A program made the translations under genes and the position numbers. Shown here in pieces: positions 17,596 to 26,718 of a stretch of DNA of 64,000 nt. The notes beneath the pieces are model-generated. The model saw nothing but the letters and a program-made list of their open reading frames with translations. It was not told where the DNA came from and ran no database searches. Location: contig JAKAHR010000004.1 in assembly GCA_021825365.1 (NCBI GenBank), positions 81,695 through 145,694 on the forward strand, read 5' to 3'. Within the stretch, counting starts at the first letter, position 1; every line of letters starts with the position of its first letter. This DNA is from Nitrospirota bacterium (GTDB lineage: Bacteria; Nitrospirota; Thermodesulfovibrionia; Thermodesulfovibrionales; UBA6898).

Positions 17596-18167
17596 ACCTT
17601 TATCCCCGCGAGCACCTTCTTCAGCTCCTGCATGCGCTCCGCCATCTTGAGCCTCGTGGCGGCAGCCCCCTCCATGTTCCCCGCCTCGATCAGCTCCCTG
17701 AGGGCAAGGGCATCCCGCTGCATGTCCTGGACGCTGTTCCTCACCTGCTGGTACCGGTTCCCGTATATGCGGGCGAAATTGTTCAGGGAATCGGCCATGG
17801 TATGGATCATATCGTCTTCCCTGAACCGGATGGGCATATCGAACTTTCCTTCGGTGAGCTGCCGCGCGGCCATCCTCGTCCTGACGAGGGGCCCCACGAT
17901 CTTGTGGGTATGAAGTACCCCGATCACCGCGATTCCGAACATGGAAAGCAGCCCAAAGCCGATAAAAATAAAGGCGCTTTCCCTGATAACCTCAGTCTTG
18001 TAAAGAGACAGCTGGGCGATCTTCTGTTCGTAGGTCTGGCCTATACCCTGTCCTGAACTGAAATAGAAGAAGCCTGCCGATACAAGGGCGCTGAGAATAA
18101 CCACCAAAACAGTGAGGGTAACGAGCTTAACGGAAAAGGACTTGTGAACCACATCAAGAGGATGCAT
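17592..18167 (-). CDS. HAMP-domain membrane protein
   Basis: A 191-residue protein with TM1 (about 14-34), a small periplasmic region rich in Gln and Tyr, TM2 (about 67-87), and a HAMP-like segment (KIVGPLVRTRMAARQLTEGKFDMPIRFREDDMIHTMADSLNNF). A helical tail follows but no catalytic output domain. The start ATG 18167 is preceded by AAAGGAGGACC. It is the first gene of a three-gene operon with the heptaheme cytochrome and a second HAMP protein. The upstream region has a TATAAT-like box on this strand (complement of 18247-18252). Role unknown. Confidence 0.82.
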   Translation of the reverse strand: MHPLDVVHKSFSVKLVTLTVLVVILSALVSAGFFYFSSGQGIGQTYEQKIAQLSLYKTEVIRESAFIFIGFGLLSMFGIAVIGVLHTHKIVGPLVRTRMAARQLTEGKFDMPIRFREDDMIHTMADSLNNFARIYGNRYQQVRNSVQDMQRDALALRELIEAGNMEGAAATRLKMAERMQELKKVLAGIKV

Positions 18168-18398
18168 GGTCCTCCTTTGTCATGATGTAATTAGCGCTCT
18201 ATGCCTCTTATCGGAATGCATCGTCAGAAACTTTAGTCCTCCTTTGATTATAATTTTATCACCTCTGGGGGTGAAAGCAAGTTTTGACGGTGCCGAATAC
18301 CAGGAGATGTTCATAAGGCGTCGTTTGCCTTCACCGAAAAAGTGTGCTACATAGGAACTGACAAAGGCGATGCCAGGCAAACTCAAGGAGGAAATATC

Positions 18399-18815
18399 AT
18401 GAAACAGGCTGTTGCCCTGCTGGTTCTCGTTTCCCTGCTGGGGTTATCCCTCGGCTGCACACCATACCACACTGAAGGGGCGGGCGCGGGCGCTGCAGTC
18501 GGAGGAGTGACCGGAGCGATCCTGGACAGCAGGAACCCCTGGCGCGGAGGCGTTATCGGCGGCATCCCCGGAGCCATTCCGGGGGCCACCATAGCCGATG
18601 TCTCCCATAAGGCCTCGCGGGAGGCTGCCCTGCATGACAGGCCGGTTGAATACCGCACCGAGGACGGAAGGGGCGTCTACCGCGCAGACCCGCTCGGGTA
18701 TGATCAAAGGACCCGATGCAAAAAGGTGCATGAGCGGGTGTGGGAAGACGGCCGGCTGGTGAGGGACCAGGTCCGGGAGGTCTGCGAGAGCGAACGGTAC
18801 GAGAAAAGCAACTGA
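18399..18815 (+). CDS. Glycine-zipper outer-membrane lipoprotein
   Basis: A 138-residue lipoprotein. The start is ATG 18399 behind AAGGAGG, and the signal ends at LSLGC with a lipobox. A glycine zipper follows (GAGAGAAVGGVTGAI, GGVIGGIPGAIPGATIADV), typical of 2TM surface or YMGG-like proteins. The C-terminal part is rich in charge and Tyr/Arg (EYRTEDGRGVYRADPLGY). Glycine zippers usually insert in or associate with the outer membrane. Monocistronic; convergent with the ilvA/lgt pair. Confidence 0.82.
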   Translation: MKQAVALLVLVSLLGLSLGCTPYHTEGAGAGAAVGGVTGAILDSRNPWRGGVIGGIPGAIPGATIADVSHKASREAALHDRPVEYRTEDGRGVYRADPLGYDQRTRCKKVHERVWEDGRLVRDQVREVCESERYEKSN

Positions 18816-18833
18816 CCCGGCCTGAAGGAAAAA

Positions 18834-18867
18834 GGCCCGTGGCGCCGCTCCCGTGGCGCCACGGGCC
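18834..18867 (-). terminator. Terminator for the lgt-ilvA operon
   Basis: GGCCCGTGGCGCC and GGCGCCACGGGCC are perfect 13-bp arms around an 8-nt loop. On the minus strand the stem is followed by TTTTTCC. It lies between convergent genes and may stop both. Confidence 0.75.
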
Positions 18868-18881
18868 TGATAATTCGCGCC

Positions 18882-20066
18882 CTATCTTCCTTTTGCCTCG
18901 AACCCGGCCGCAGCAAGTCCGCTGATGATCTCATCCAGATGCCCTTTTCCCCTGATCTCGACCGTAAAGATCACCCTGGTTTTGACTACCGGGAGATCCG
19001 AGCCGAGACGGTCGTGGACAACATTCACGATATTCCCCTTGCGCGAGGCGATGACGCCGGTCAGGGCATGGAGCCTCCCGGGCGCGTCATCGACAACCAC
19101 CTCAAAGACCCCGACACGTCCGGACGTCACCAGGCCCTTGTGGATGATGCGGTCGATCAGGGTGAAGTCGATATTGCCGCCGCTGACCACAAGGACGACA
19201 CGGCTGCCCCGGTAGCGCTCCCTGTCCGAAAGAAGCGCCGCCAGGGGGACTGCGCCGGCACCCTCGACGACCAGCTTCTTTCTCTCCAGAAAGAGCAATA
19301 TCGACATGGCTATCGACTCTTCGTCAACGACGACCATGTCGTCAACGTATCTCTGCACCGCCTCAAAAGGCCTGTCGCCCATCCGGCCGACGGCGATGCC
19401 GTCTGCGATAGTGGCCTCAGGCGCGATCTCGGTCAGTTTCTTGTCCCTGAATGACCAATAGCCCGCGGCAGCGGACCGAGTCTGGACCCCGATCACCCTT
19501 GCCTTCGGAGAAAGTTCCTTTGCAGCCGCGGCGACCCCCGCAATGAGGCCTCCTCCGCCCACGGGGACGAAGACGCAGTCAGCATCAGGCAGCTCATCGA
19601 GTATCTCGACCCCCACCGTCCCCTGTCCGGCGATGATCTCCTCATCGTCAAAGGCATGGATGAAGGCATGATCCCTCAGGGAGAGGGCATACTCCAGGGC
19701 GTCCGCAAAGCTCTCCCCCCGCAGTACAACGTCGGCTCCGTATCCCCGGGTCGCCTCCTGCTTGACGATCGGCGCGGTGACCGGCATGACGATGGTGGCG
19801 TGTTTCCCGCACCGGGCTGCCGCAAAGGCAACACCCTGGGCATGATTGCCCATGGAGGCGGCGGACACCCGCGTACCGCTGACGCGGGACACCTTGTTGA
19901 AGGCGCCCCTCACCTTGAAGGAACCGGTCTTCTGCAGGTTTTCGACCTTCAGAAAGACCTCTGCCCCGGTCATCGAGCTGAAGGAACTGGAATAGATCAG
20001 CGGGGTCCGGTGAACATGCGTCCGGATCCTCTCGCCGGCTGCCCGTATTTCACGAAGAGTCACCAT
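18882..20066 (-). CDS. ilvA: Threonine ammonia-lyase with C-terminal ACT domain
   Basis: PLP enzyme converting threonine to 2-oxobutyrate and ammonia, the entry to isoleucine synthesis or threonine catabolism. Core motifs are the PLP lysine KTGSFKVRGAFNK, the phosphate-binding SMGNHAQGVAFAA, and the glycine loop VPVGGGGLIAG. About 80 C-terminal residues (GVFEVVVDDAPGRLHALTGVI) form an ACT-like regulatory domain. I place the start at ATG 20066: the frame runs 22 codons further upstream, but those would overlap the end of lgt. There is a 16-base gap to the lgt stop, so the two form one operon. Confidence 0.92.
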   Translation of the reverse strand: MVTLREIRAAGERIRTHVHRTPLIYSSSFSSMTGAEVFLKVENLQKTGSFKVRGAFNKVSRVSGTRVSAASMGNHAQGVAFAAARCGKHATIVMPVTAPIVKQEATRGYGADVVLRGESFADALEYALSLRDHAFIHAFDDEEIIAGQGTVGVEILDELPDADCVFVPVGGGGLIAGVAAAAKELSPKARVIGVQTRSAAAGYWSFRDKKLTEIAPEATIADGIAVGRMGDRPFEAVQRYVDDMVVVDEESIAMSILLFLERKKLVVEGAGAVPLAALLSDRERYRGSRVVLVVSGGNIDFTLIDRIIHKGLVTSGRVGVFEVVVDDAPGRLHALTGVIASRKGNIVNVVHDRLGSDLPVVKTRVIFTVEIRGKGHLDEIISGLAAAGFEAKGR

Positions 20067-20082
20067 GGTCCCGGACCGCCCG

Positions 20083-20853
20083 TCAGCCCCGATCCCCCTG
20101 CTTCCGTAGCCGAAACAGCATGACTGCGGCACCCAGAAACATGATGAGGCTGATGCCCTGGGACGTAGAGACGTGGGGCATGATAAAACCCCTCACCTCG
20201 TCGCCCCGGTAGACCTCCACCACCGAGCGGATGACCGAATAATTCAGGATGTATACCCAAAAGAGCCTGCCGTTGAAAGACTCCCGCCTGCCGAGAAACA
20301 TAAGGACAAGAAAATTCAGAATCTCGGCGCCGGACTCATACAGCTGCGACGGATGAAGCGGCACGCCGCGTATCGCAAGGGTCTCGGGATGGGAAAAGGT
20401 AACCGCCCAGGGAAGGCCGTCAGCCGGCTTCCCGTAACAGCACCCGGCGCAAAAGCATCCCAGCCGCCCGATCGCGTGTCCTATGGCTATGGACGGGGCC
20501 CACACATCAGCGGTCTTCCAGATAGGCAGGCCCTGCTTTCGCGTATACCAGAGGGCGGTGGGAATGGCAAGCAGTACGCCGCCGTAAAAGACGAGTCCGC
20601 CCTCCCATATCTTCACGATATCCAGCGGACGGGAAGAAAAAAATGACCAGTTCTGGCCGACGAAAAAAATCCGCGAACCCACGATCGCCGCCAGAAGACT
20701 GTAAAAACCTATATCCGTGATCTTCTCCGGCGACAACCCCGCCCTCTTCGCCCTCATCACCGCAAAGCCCAGGGCGACCAGGAATCCTATGGCTATCAGA
20801 AACCCATACGTATGGATGGTAAGCGGTCCTATCTTGATCAGTACGGGAAACAT
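20083..20853 (-). CDS. lgt: Prolipoprotein diacylglyceryl transferase
   Basis: Inner-membrane enzyme that adds diacylglyceryl to the lipobox cysteine of prolipoproteins, the first step of lipoprotein maturation. The N-terminus FPVLIKIGPLTIHTYGFLIA is typical. The Lgt signature appears as GHAIGRLGCFCAGCCYGKPAD, and LHPSQLYES carries the catalytic-histidine region. Seven hydrophobic helices are predicted and 256 residues is normal length. The start ATG 20853 has GAGGAGAG upstream. Several lipoproteins in the window would be its substrates. Confidence 0.96.
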   Translation of the reverse strand: MFPVLIKIGPLTIHTYGFLIAIGFLVALGFAVMRAKRAGLSPEKITDIGFYSLLAAIVGSRIFFVGQNWSFFSSRPLDIVKIWEGGLVFYGGVLLAIPTALWYTRKQGLPIWKTADVWAPSIAIGHAIGRLGCFCAGCCYGKPADGLPWAVTFSHPETLAIRGVPLHPSQLYESGAEILNFLVLMFLGRRESFNGRLFWVYILNYSVIRSVVEVYRGDEVRGFIMPHVSTSQGISLIMFLGAAVMLFRLRKQGDRG

Positions 20854-21006
20854 GCTCTCCTCTTACATGCGGATGTATTTGCTCATTCATTATACCATCC
20901 CGGCGATGCAGTCCGATGCCCGGAGGGACGCGGTAGAGAGAACGACTGCCGGCATCTTCATGCCCGGCCGGATCTGCTGTCTCCAAGTGTCGAACTCCCC
21001 GGGGTA

Positions 21007-21040
21007 TTGAGCAAAATCAGACAATATCGTATTATGTCTG
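21007..21040 (+). promoter_or_regulatory. Promoter with inverted repeat
   Basis: TTGAGC (21007-21012), 17-nt spacer, TATTAT (21030-21035). The inverted repeat CAGACA (21018-21023) / TGTCTG (21035-21040) straddles the -10. It precedes the HEAT-repeat gene. Confidence 0.5.
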
Positions 21041-21059
21041 AGAGATTGGGCAGGGTATC

Positions 21060-23246
21060 ATGTCTGAAGCACCCGACACCCGGAAAGAAGAAAAAGAAGA
21101 AAAAAGGGAAAGACTCCCCCTGGACGCTCGGCTCCTGGCCGATGCGGTCATTGAGCTGAATATTTCCCGCAGAAGCGTCTCTATCTACCCGCCTGATCAT
21201 CCCGTAACCAGGGAGTCTGTGGGCCGGGCCTTTGAATTTCTCCTGAAGCTCTTCGAACTCAGAGGAACCATCACCCTCGGCATCGCCAAAGATATCCTCG
21301 TGGTGGATGAACACGTGCTCGACAGAAAAAATCCGGTCTTCAGGGAGTTCGCCCTGAGCCTCCATGAAAAGGGCATAGCAGCAGTCACCTTTGTCCTCGG
21401 CCTCACCGTGGACGAATTGCAGGGTCTCCACGAGATCATCACGGACAGGGGGTTTACCCATAAGGAAATAGGCGAGTCGGCGCAGAAGAAAGGGATCAGG
21501 AACATCCGGATCACCCCCCTCGATGTGTCGAAGTTCGGATTTGTCGAGGGAAAGGCAAGGCAGTCCGAGGATGACACCGGGCTCTGGATGACGTACGTCT
21601 CCAGCCTTCTTGAGGGAAGACTTCCCGATGACTACAGCGAAGGACTGCTTCTGTCTATCCCCCCCGAACAGATGGCGACTGCAGTCATGGGGCGTCTCGA
21701 CCCGGACCAGACACCTGTCGAGACCTATGACCGCGTCATCACGTCCTACCTGAAAAAGAACGAGAGGACGGGCGTGCGGCCGGAACTCTTCAGCCGTTTT
21801 CTCGATTTCATCGACAAACTCGGCCCGGGACTCAAACAACAGTTTCTCAGCCGGGCCCTCGGCCGCCGGGCCCTGGATGCAGCGGAGATGGAGCACCTCG
21901 TCAGAGAAATTTCCCGGGATGAATTTGACCGTCTCATGAAGCTCTTCGCCGACCACTCGGCCCTCATACCCGAAAGCATCCGCAACCTCCTGGACAAGCT
22001 CGACAAAACCAAGGCGGGACGCCCCCTTCAGAATCCGACCGGGCACGACGCGGTCATTGACGATATCTCGATCAGTGAGGAAATCTCCTCCCTTTTCGGC
22101 ACAGACAGCTTCACAAACTTCGTCTCCGGGGACTACCGCACCGATCTCAGGAAAATGCTCTCCGGACCGCGTACGCGATCCGTGTTCCTGACTGAACAGC
22201 TCGAGCGGGAATGCCGGTCCGAGGCGGTTGAGGCGCGATTCTCGGAACTCGTCCTCGAACTCATCGAAGCGGAGTCTCTTACCCGGGATGATTACCTGAG
22301 GTTTCTCACCGGCATGTCCGCTCTCGCATCCGGGTTTCTCGATACCGGACGGTTCCGCCAGATATCCGACATATACAACACCCTGTATTCCCATACACTC
22401 ACCGGACGGTTCAGGGAAGAGGCGAAGAGCATGCTTGAGTTTTACTTTAATTCAGCCGATTTCATAAACCGGTTCGTGGCAGCCGTGAAAATGTGGGGCA
22501 GGTTCGACCGCGAGGGCGTCATCAGGATGGTGAGGGTGCAGAAGCTCCACCTGATAGACCCCCTCATGAACTCCCTCGTTGAGGAAAAGGACGCAGCCAT
22601 CCGGAGGTTTCTCCTGCAGGTGCTCGCCAGTCTCGGAAGTGACATTCTGCCCGAAGCCGGCAAGAGACTCGAGGACGGCCGATGGTACGTTGTGCGGAAC
22701 ATGCTCTATCTGATCAGGGAGGCCCGCGGGACGAAGCTGCTTCAACGGGTGAGGCGGCTTGCCCGGCATGAGGACAGCCGTGTCTGCATCGAGGCTGTCA
22801 GGACACTGATGCAGTTCGGCACAACCGACGCCCTTACCTATCTGCGCCATTACCTCCGCAGCAGCGATCAGGAGCTCAAAGAACAGGCGGTGAGGCTCGC
22901 CGGCATTCACCGTTGCGAAGGGCTGATGCCCGAACTGCTCGAAATACTGCAAAAGAAGACCCTCCTTGGTGACGACACGCCGGTGAAGTTGTCGGCGACA
23001 AAAGCCCTGGCCGAGATCGGCGACCCGCGGTCCGTTCCGGTGCTCATGAAGGTCTGCACCTCCCGCCCCATCCTGTACCGCCGGGCCGGCGATGCCCTGA
23101 AGCTTGAGATATTCAGGAGCCTGGCCCACTATCCCCGCTCGGCAGTGGCCCTTCTTCTGGATCTTGGCCTCAAATCCGGGAATGAGGAAATACGCGCCAT
23201 CTGCACCCTCCTGACCGATGAAGGAAATGCCGATGCAGCCACCTAA
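21060..23246 (+). CDS. Large HEAT-repeat protein with HD-GYP-associated N-terminal domain
   Basis: A 728-residue cytoplasmic protein. Residues about 20-140 form an alpha/beta domain (SIYPPDHPVTRESVG, TLGIAKDILVVDEHVLD, VTFVLGLTVDELQGL) that resembles the N-terminus of the next gene's product. The middle is mostly helical. The last ~200 residues contain HEAT/PBS-type repeats (LQRVRRLARHEDSRVCIEAVRTL, EQAVRLAGIHRCEGLMPELLEIL, LSATKALAEIGDPRSVPVLMKV). It overlaps the HD-GYP gene start, so translation is probably coupled. It is likely a scaffold or signal partner of the phosphodiesterase; function unproved. Confidence 0.85.
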   Translation: MSEAPDTRKEEKEEKRERLPLDARLLADAVIELNISRRSVSIYPPDHPVTRESVGRAFEFLLKLFELRGTITLGIAKDILVVDEHVLDRKNPVFREFALSLHEKGIAAVTFVLGLTVDELQGLHEIITDRGFTHKEIGESAQKKGIRNIRITPLDVSKFGFVEGKARQSEDDTGLWMTYVSSLLEGRLPDDYSEGLLLSIPPEQMATAVMGRLDPDQTPVETYDRVITSYLKKNERTGVRPELFSRFLDFIDKLGPGLKQQFLSRALGRRALDAAEMEHLVREISRDEFDRLMKLFADHSALIPESIRNLLDKLDKTKAGRPLQNPTGHDAVIDDISISEEISSLFGTDSFTNFVSGDYRTDLRKMLSGPRTRSVFLTEQLERECRSEAVEARFSELVLELIEAESLTRDDYLRFLTGMSALASGFLDTGRFRQISDIYNTLYSHTLTGRFREEAKSMLEFYFNSADFINRFVAAVKMWGRFDREGVIRMVRVQKLHLIDPLMNSLVEEKDAAIRRFLLQVLASLGSDILPEAGKRLEDGRWYVVRNMLYLIREARGTKLLQRVRRLARHEDSRVCIEAVRTLMQFGTTDALTYLRHYLRSSDQELKEQAVRLAGIHRCEGLMPELLEILQKKTLLGDDTPVKLSATKALAEIGDPRSVPVLMKVCTSRPILYRRAGDALKLEIFRSLAHYPRSAVALLLDLGLKSGNEEIRAICTLLTDEGNADAAT

Positions 23247-24330
23247 ATTCGCCGAGTTTGTTTCCTGTCTCATGACCGCGATATCGAGTTGTGCGCTGTA
23301 TGGCGAATCACATCCCCTGATCCGGGAATTCTCTTCGCGGGCGCTCACGCTCCTCCCCGATCTCTGCGAGAATGACGCTCTCAGCATCGTGATGATCGGC
23401 GGGAGCCTCATCGTCAACGATGAGCCCTGCGTCGAAAAAGGGGTCCAGGTAACCGGCTTCATGACACGAATGAAGAAGAAGAGGATCGACAGGATCGTCT
23501 TTCGGGCCGGTCTTGACGAGGAGGAACTCCGGCGTTTCTTCTCCACGGTCGCATCCCGTGATGCGCTGTCCTCGAGTCCCCATATCGCGGTGGGAACCAT
23601 CGAGGTGAAGCTGGGCCGCGAGGGCCTGGAGGCCGGCACCCTTCTTGACGAGGGTGCGGGCCGGGTCAAAGAAGCGATCGCCGGGGTCTCACGTTTCAGG
23701 CCCCTTGACATGACAGGTCTCGAAGATGCAGTGGTCTCTTTTCTGTCGGCGCTCAGGAGAGAGAGCAAGATGCTCCGCATCATCAGCCCGGTCAAAACCC
23801 ATAACGAGTATACGTACATCCATGCCACGAACGTCTCCGTTCTCACCATTTTCCAGGCCGAAACCCTGGGCATGAAGGGAGAGGAGCTGCACGATATCGG
23901 CCTGGCGGGCCTTCTTCACGACATAGGGAAGATGTTCGTCGCAACGGAGGTGCTGGACAAACCCGGCGGGCTCGACCCCGCGGAGTGGAATGAGCTGAAA
24001 CAGCATCCCCTGGAAGGCGCCGTCTATCTGTCGCGTCTTGCCGATGTCCCCCCCCTGGCATCCATCGTCGCCTTCGAACATCATATGAAGTTCGACGGCA
24101 GCGGCTATCCTGATACCAGGAAGATCGGCAGGACGCAGCACCTCGTCAGCCAGATGGTCGCCATCTCCGATGTCTTTGACGCGCTGAGGACCGAGCGGCC
24201 GTACCGGAAGGCGCTCGATGTCAGGGTCATCGCCGGCATGCTCAGGGAAGGGGCTCAGAGGCGCGAGTTCAACCCCGTCCTCGTAGACTCCTTTCTTTCT
24301 TCCCTCGCGGCGATTGCCTGCGTAATGTGA
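23233..24330 (+). CDS. HD-GYP domain protein, probable c-di-GMP phosphodiesterase
   Basis: The C-terminal half is an HD-GYP domain with HD in LAGLLHDIGKMF, then EWNELKQHPLEGAVYL, FEHHMKFDGSGYPD, and ISDVFDALRTERPYRKAL, all the usual metal and GYP positions. The N-terminal ~130 residues share a pattern with the upstream HEAT protein (LYGESHPLIREF, IVMIGGSLIVNDEP, IVFRAGLDEEELRRFF). I favour ATG 23233 because AAGGAA lies eight bases before it; ATG 23218 is also in frame. No receiver or membrane segment is seen. Confidence 0.88.
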   Translation: MQPPKFAEFVSCLMTAISSCALYGESHPLIREFSSRALTLLPDLCENDALSIVMIGGSLIVNDEPCVEKGVQVTGFMTRMKKKRIDRIVFRAGLDEEELRRFFSTVASRDALSSSPHIAVGTIEVKLGREGLEAGTLLDEGAGRVKEAIAGVSRFRPLDMTGLEDAVVSFLSALRRESKMLRIISPVKTHNEYTYIHATNVSVLTIFQAETLGMKGEELHDIGLAGLLHDIGKMFVATEVLDKPGGLDPAEWNELKQHPLEGAVYLSRLADVPPLASIVAFEHHMKFDGSGYPDTRKIGRTQHLVSQMVAISDVFDALRTERPYRKALDVRVIAGMLREGAQRREFNPVLVDSFLSSLAAIACVM

Positions 24331-24382
24331 CCCTCGCCCTCCCGGGCGAACCGGGCCGGCGGAATCAATGCACAGGAGGCTA

Positions 24383-24407
24383 CAATTTTGTAGGTACGAC
24401 AAAATTG
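24383..24407. repeat. Perfect 9-bp inverted repeat upstream of amt
   Basis: CAATTTTGT and ACAAAATTG flank a 7-nt centre, 126 bases upstream of the sigma54-type promoter. Position and AT content suit an activator or repressor binding site. Confidence 0.4.
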
Positions 24408-24531
24408 CAGGTCCGGTCTATCGTCCCATCATAAAAGAGTTGTTTCCGCTTCGGAGTTGCCGGTCCTACAATAATGTGGCTTCCACGGGCCCGCCGCCCG
24501 ACTATTCTCCTTATTATTCGGGCGGTAACCC

Positions 24532-24548
24532 TTGGCATGCTTTTGGCT
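24532..24548 (+). promoter_or_regulatory. Sigma54-type promoter for amt
   Basis: TTGGCATGCTTTTGGCT has the -24 GG (24534-24535) and -12 GC (24546-24547) at the required 12-base offset. It lies 40 bases before the amt start. Ammonium transporters are commonly nitrogen-regulated through sigma54. Confidence 0.6.
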
Positions 24549-24586
24549 ACATCAATGCAAAATATAAACCATCTCGAGGTGCCCCG

Positions 24587-25891
24587 ATGAAAACCGTTTC
24601 CGTGCTGCTTCTCCTGCCCTTTCTCATGCTCTTGACGCCCTTAGGCGCTCTTGCTGCCGAGGCGCCAAGGGTCGATGCGGGCGACACCGCATTCGTCCTC
24701 GTCTCTGCTGCTCTTGTCATGCTCATGACGCCCGGACTCGCCATGTTCTACGGCGGCATGGTCAGGAGGAAGAACGTCCTGGGCACCATTATGCACAGCT
24801 ACGTGGCTATCGCGCTCGTCAGCCTCCAGTGGATACTCGCAGGGTACAGCCTCTCCTTCGGTCCCGATGTTTCAGGCATTATCGGGAATCTCGACTGGGC
24901 ATTCCTCAGGGGGGTCGGCACCTCCCCCAATCCTGATTACGCCGCAACGGTGCCTCATCTCGCCTTCATGATATACCAGGCGATGTTTGCGGTCATTACG
25001 CCTGCGCTCATCAGCGGCGCGATAGCCGAACGCATGAAATTCTCCGCCTATCTGCTGTTCACTCTCGCGTGGACGACTCTCGTATATGATCCCGTTGCGC
25101 ACTGGGTATGGGGCAACGGCGGATGGCTCAGGAATCTGGGCGCCCTGGACTTTGCAGGAGGCATCGTCGTTCATATAACCTCCGGCATCTCGGCCCTTGC
25201 GGCGGCCCTCTACCTGGGCAGGAGGAAGAACTACCAGCGCGAACCGATGCCTCCTCACAATCTGCCGATGACCGTGCTGGGAGCCGGGCTCCTCTGGTTC
25301 GGCTGGTTCGGGTTCAACGCAGGCAGCGCGCTGGCGTCGGGAGGGCTCAGCGTCATCGCCTTTGTCACGACCCATGCCGCCGCGGTATCGGCAACCCTTA
25401 CATGGATGCTGATCGAATGGTTCCACCGCGGCAAGCCGACCATGTTCGGCGCCGCAACCGGCTCCATTGCAGGACTTGCCACCATCACGCCCGCATCGGG
25501 ATTCGTCGGGCCGATGTCGGCTTTGGTCATCGGGATGCTTGCCGGGGGCCTCTGCTATGTGTCCCTGAACGTGAAAGGCAGATTCGGGTATGACGATTCC
25601 CTCGACGCCTTCGGCGTACACGGCGTGGGAGGTATCCTGGGCACGTTCGGGGCCGGCCTCTTCGCCCAGAAGATGATCAATGCATCCGGCGCCGACGGAC
25701 TCTTCTTCGGCAACCCGCGGCTGCTGCTGATTCAGATGGCCGCCATACTCTCCGTTGTCATCTACTCGTTCGTCGTCACCTTCATCCTCCTGAAACTTGT
25801 CGGAATGATTGCCGGGCTCAGGGTCTCGGAAGAAGACGAGGTGCTCGGCCTGGACATCAGCCAGCACGAGGAAAGCGGGTATACCCTGTAG
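24587..25891 (+). CDS. amt: Ammonium transporter
   Basis: Trimeric inner-membrane ammonium channel of the Amt/Mep/Rh family, 434 residues with a cleavable signal (ending ALAAEAPRVDAGD). Motifs are FYGGMVRRKNVL, YDPVAHWVWG with the first pore His region, VHITSGISALAAALYLGRR, WFGWFGFNAGSAL, and DDSLDAFGVHGVGGILGTF with the second pore histidine. About eleven transmembrane helices are predicted. The start ATG 24587 has GAGGT upstream; the open frame extends to 24368 but that stretch is not Amt-like. No glnK gene lies next to it, unlike the usual amt-glnK pair. Confidence 0.94.
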   Translation: MKTVSVLLLLPFLMLLTPLGALAAEAPRVDAGDTAFVLVSAALVMLMTPGLAMFYGGMVRRKNVLGTIMHSYVAIALVSLQWILAGYSLSFGPDVSGIIGNLDWAFLRGVGTSPNPDYAATVPHLAFMIYQAMFAVITPALISGAIAERMKFSAYLLFTLAWTTLVYDPVAHWVWGNGGWLRNLGALDFAGGIVVHITSGISALAAALYLGRRKNYQREPMPPHNLPMTVLGAGLLWFGWFGFNAGSALASGGLSVIAFVTTHAAAVSATLTWMLIEWFHRGKPTMFGAATGSIAGLATITPASGFVGPMSALVIGMLAGGLCYVSLNVKGRFGYDDSLDAFGVHGVGGILGTFGAGLFAQKMINASGADGLFFGNPRLLLIQMAAILSVVIYSFVVTFILLKLVGMIAGLRVSEEDEVLGLDISQHEESGYTL

Positions 25892-25974
25892 CAGGCTGAA
25901 ACCTTTACTCCGCCCCGTAAGGTATAATTGATGATCCTGTCGATCAGGAACTCAATCGCGGGGGAATAATCGTC

Positions 25975-26718
25975 ATGAACCAGACCCGGTGGTATACCAT
26001 ACTGGCTGCCTCACTCATCGCCGCCTCCGCGGTGTCATATCTGACACAAATCGTCCTCTTCCAACGCACGGAGGACACGTTCTTTTACATGCTCCAGGAC
26101 ATCGCCTTCGTGCCTATTCAGGTACTGCTCGTCACCCTCATCCTCAACCAGCTCCTGTCTTCTCGGGAGAGGCGAGCCCTGATGAAGAAGCTGAACATGC
26201 TTATCGGCACCTTCCATATCGAGGCGGGAGCGGAGCTGATACGGCGGTGTTCGGCCTTCACCGGTGACCTGAACGAAATCCGGAGGCAGCTGAACGTCGA
26301 CCCCCGATGGACCTCGCGGGAATTTCATGCCGCAGCGGCCTTCGTGAAGGGCAGGGACCTGAGGATCGACAGCAGATCCGGCGATCTCAACAGCCTCAAG
26401 GCCCTGCTGGAGTCAAAACGGCATTTTCTCCTCAGCCTTCTGGCCAATCCGAATCTTCTTGAGCATGATTCCTTCACCGACCTGCTCTGGGCGGTCTTCC
26501 ATCTGGCCGAGGAACTTTCGGCACGCAAGAGTCTCGATGGGCTGCCCCGGGTGGATTATGACCATCTCTCCGGGGACATTAAACGTGCCTATGCGCAGCT
26601 GCTGGTGGAGTGGCTTTACTACATGAAGCACCTCAAGGAAGATTATCCGTACCTCTTTTCGCTGGCAGTGAGGATGAACCCCCTGGACCCCGAGGCCGAC
26701 GCCGTGGTGAAGGGGTGA
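25975..26718 (+). CDS. Hypothetical two-TM membrane protein
   Basis: A 247-residue protein I do not recognise. Two closely spaced N-terminal transmembrane helices (about 9-28 and 45-62) are followed by a long cytoplasmic helical domain with RRALMKKLNMLIGTF, then DLNSLKALLESKRHFLLSLLANPNLLEHDSFTDL. The acidic aromatic part LVEWLYYMKHLKEDYPYLFSLAVRM is conserved-looking. It starts at ATG 25975. It follows amt on the same strand 83 bases later, but no functional link is known. Confidence 0.7.
   Translation: MNQTRWYTILAASLIAASAVSYLTQIVLFQRTEDTFFYMLQDIAFVPIQVLLVTLILNQLLSSRERRALMKKLNMLIGTFHIEAGAELIRRCSAFTGDLNEIRRQLNVDPRWTSREFHAAAAFVKGRDLRIDSRSGDLNSLKALLESKRHFLLSLLANPNLLEHDSFTDLLWAVFHLAEELSARKSLDGLPRVDYDHLSGDIKRAYAQLLVEWLYYMKHLKEDYPYLFSLAVRMNPLDPEADAVVKG

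Noticed and set aside
20958..23873. Two long minus-strand frames opposite the HEAT and HD-GYP genes
   Set aside because: Shadows of clear plus-strand genes; no recognisable protein family.
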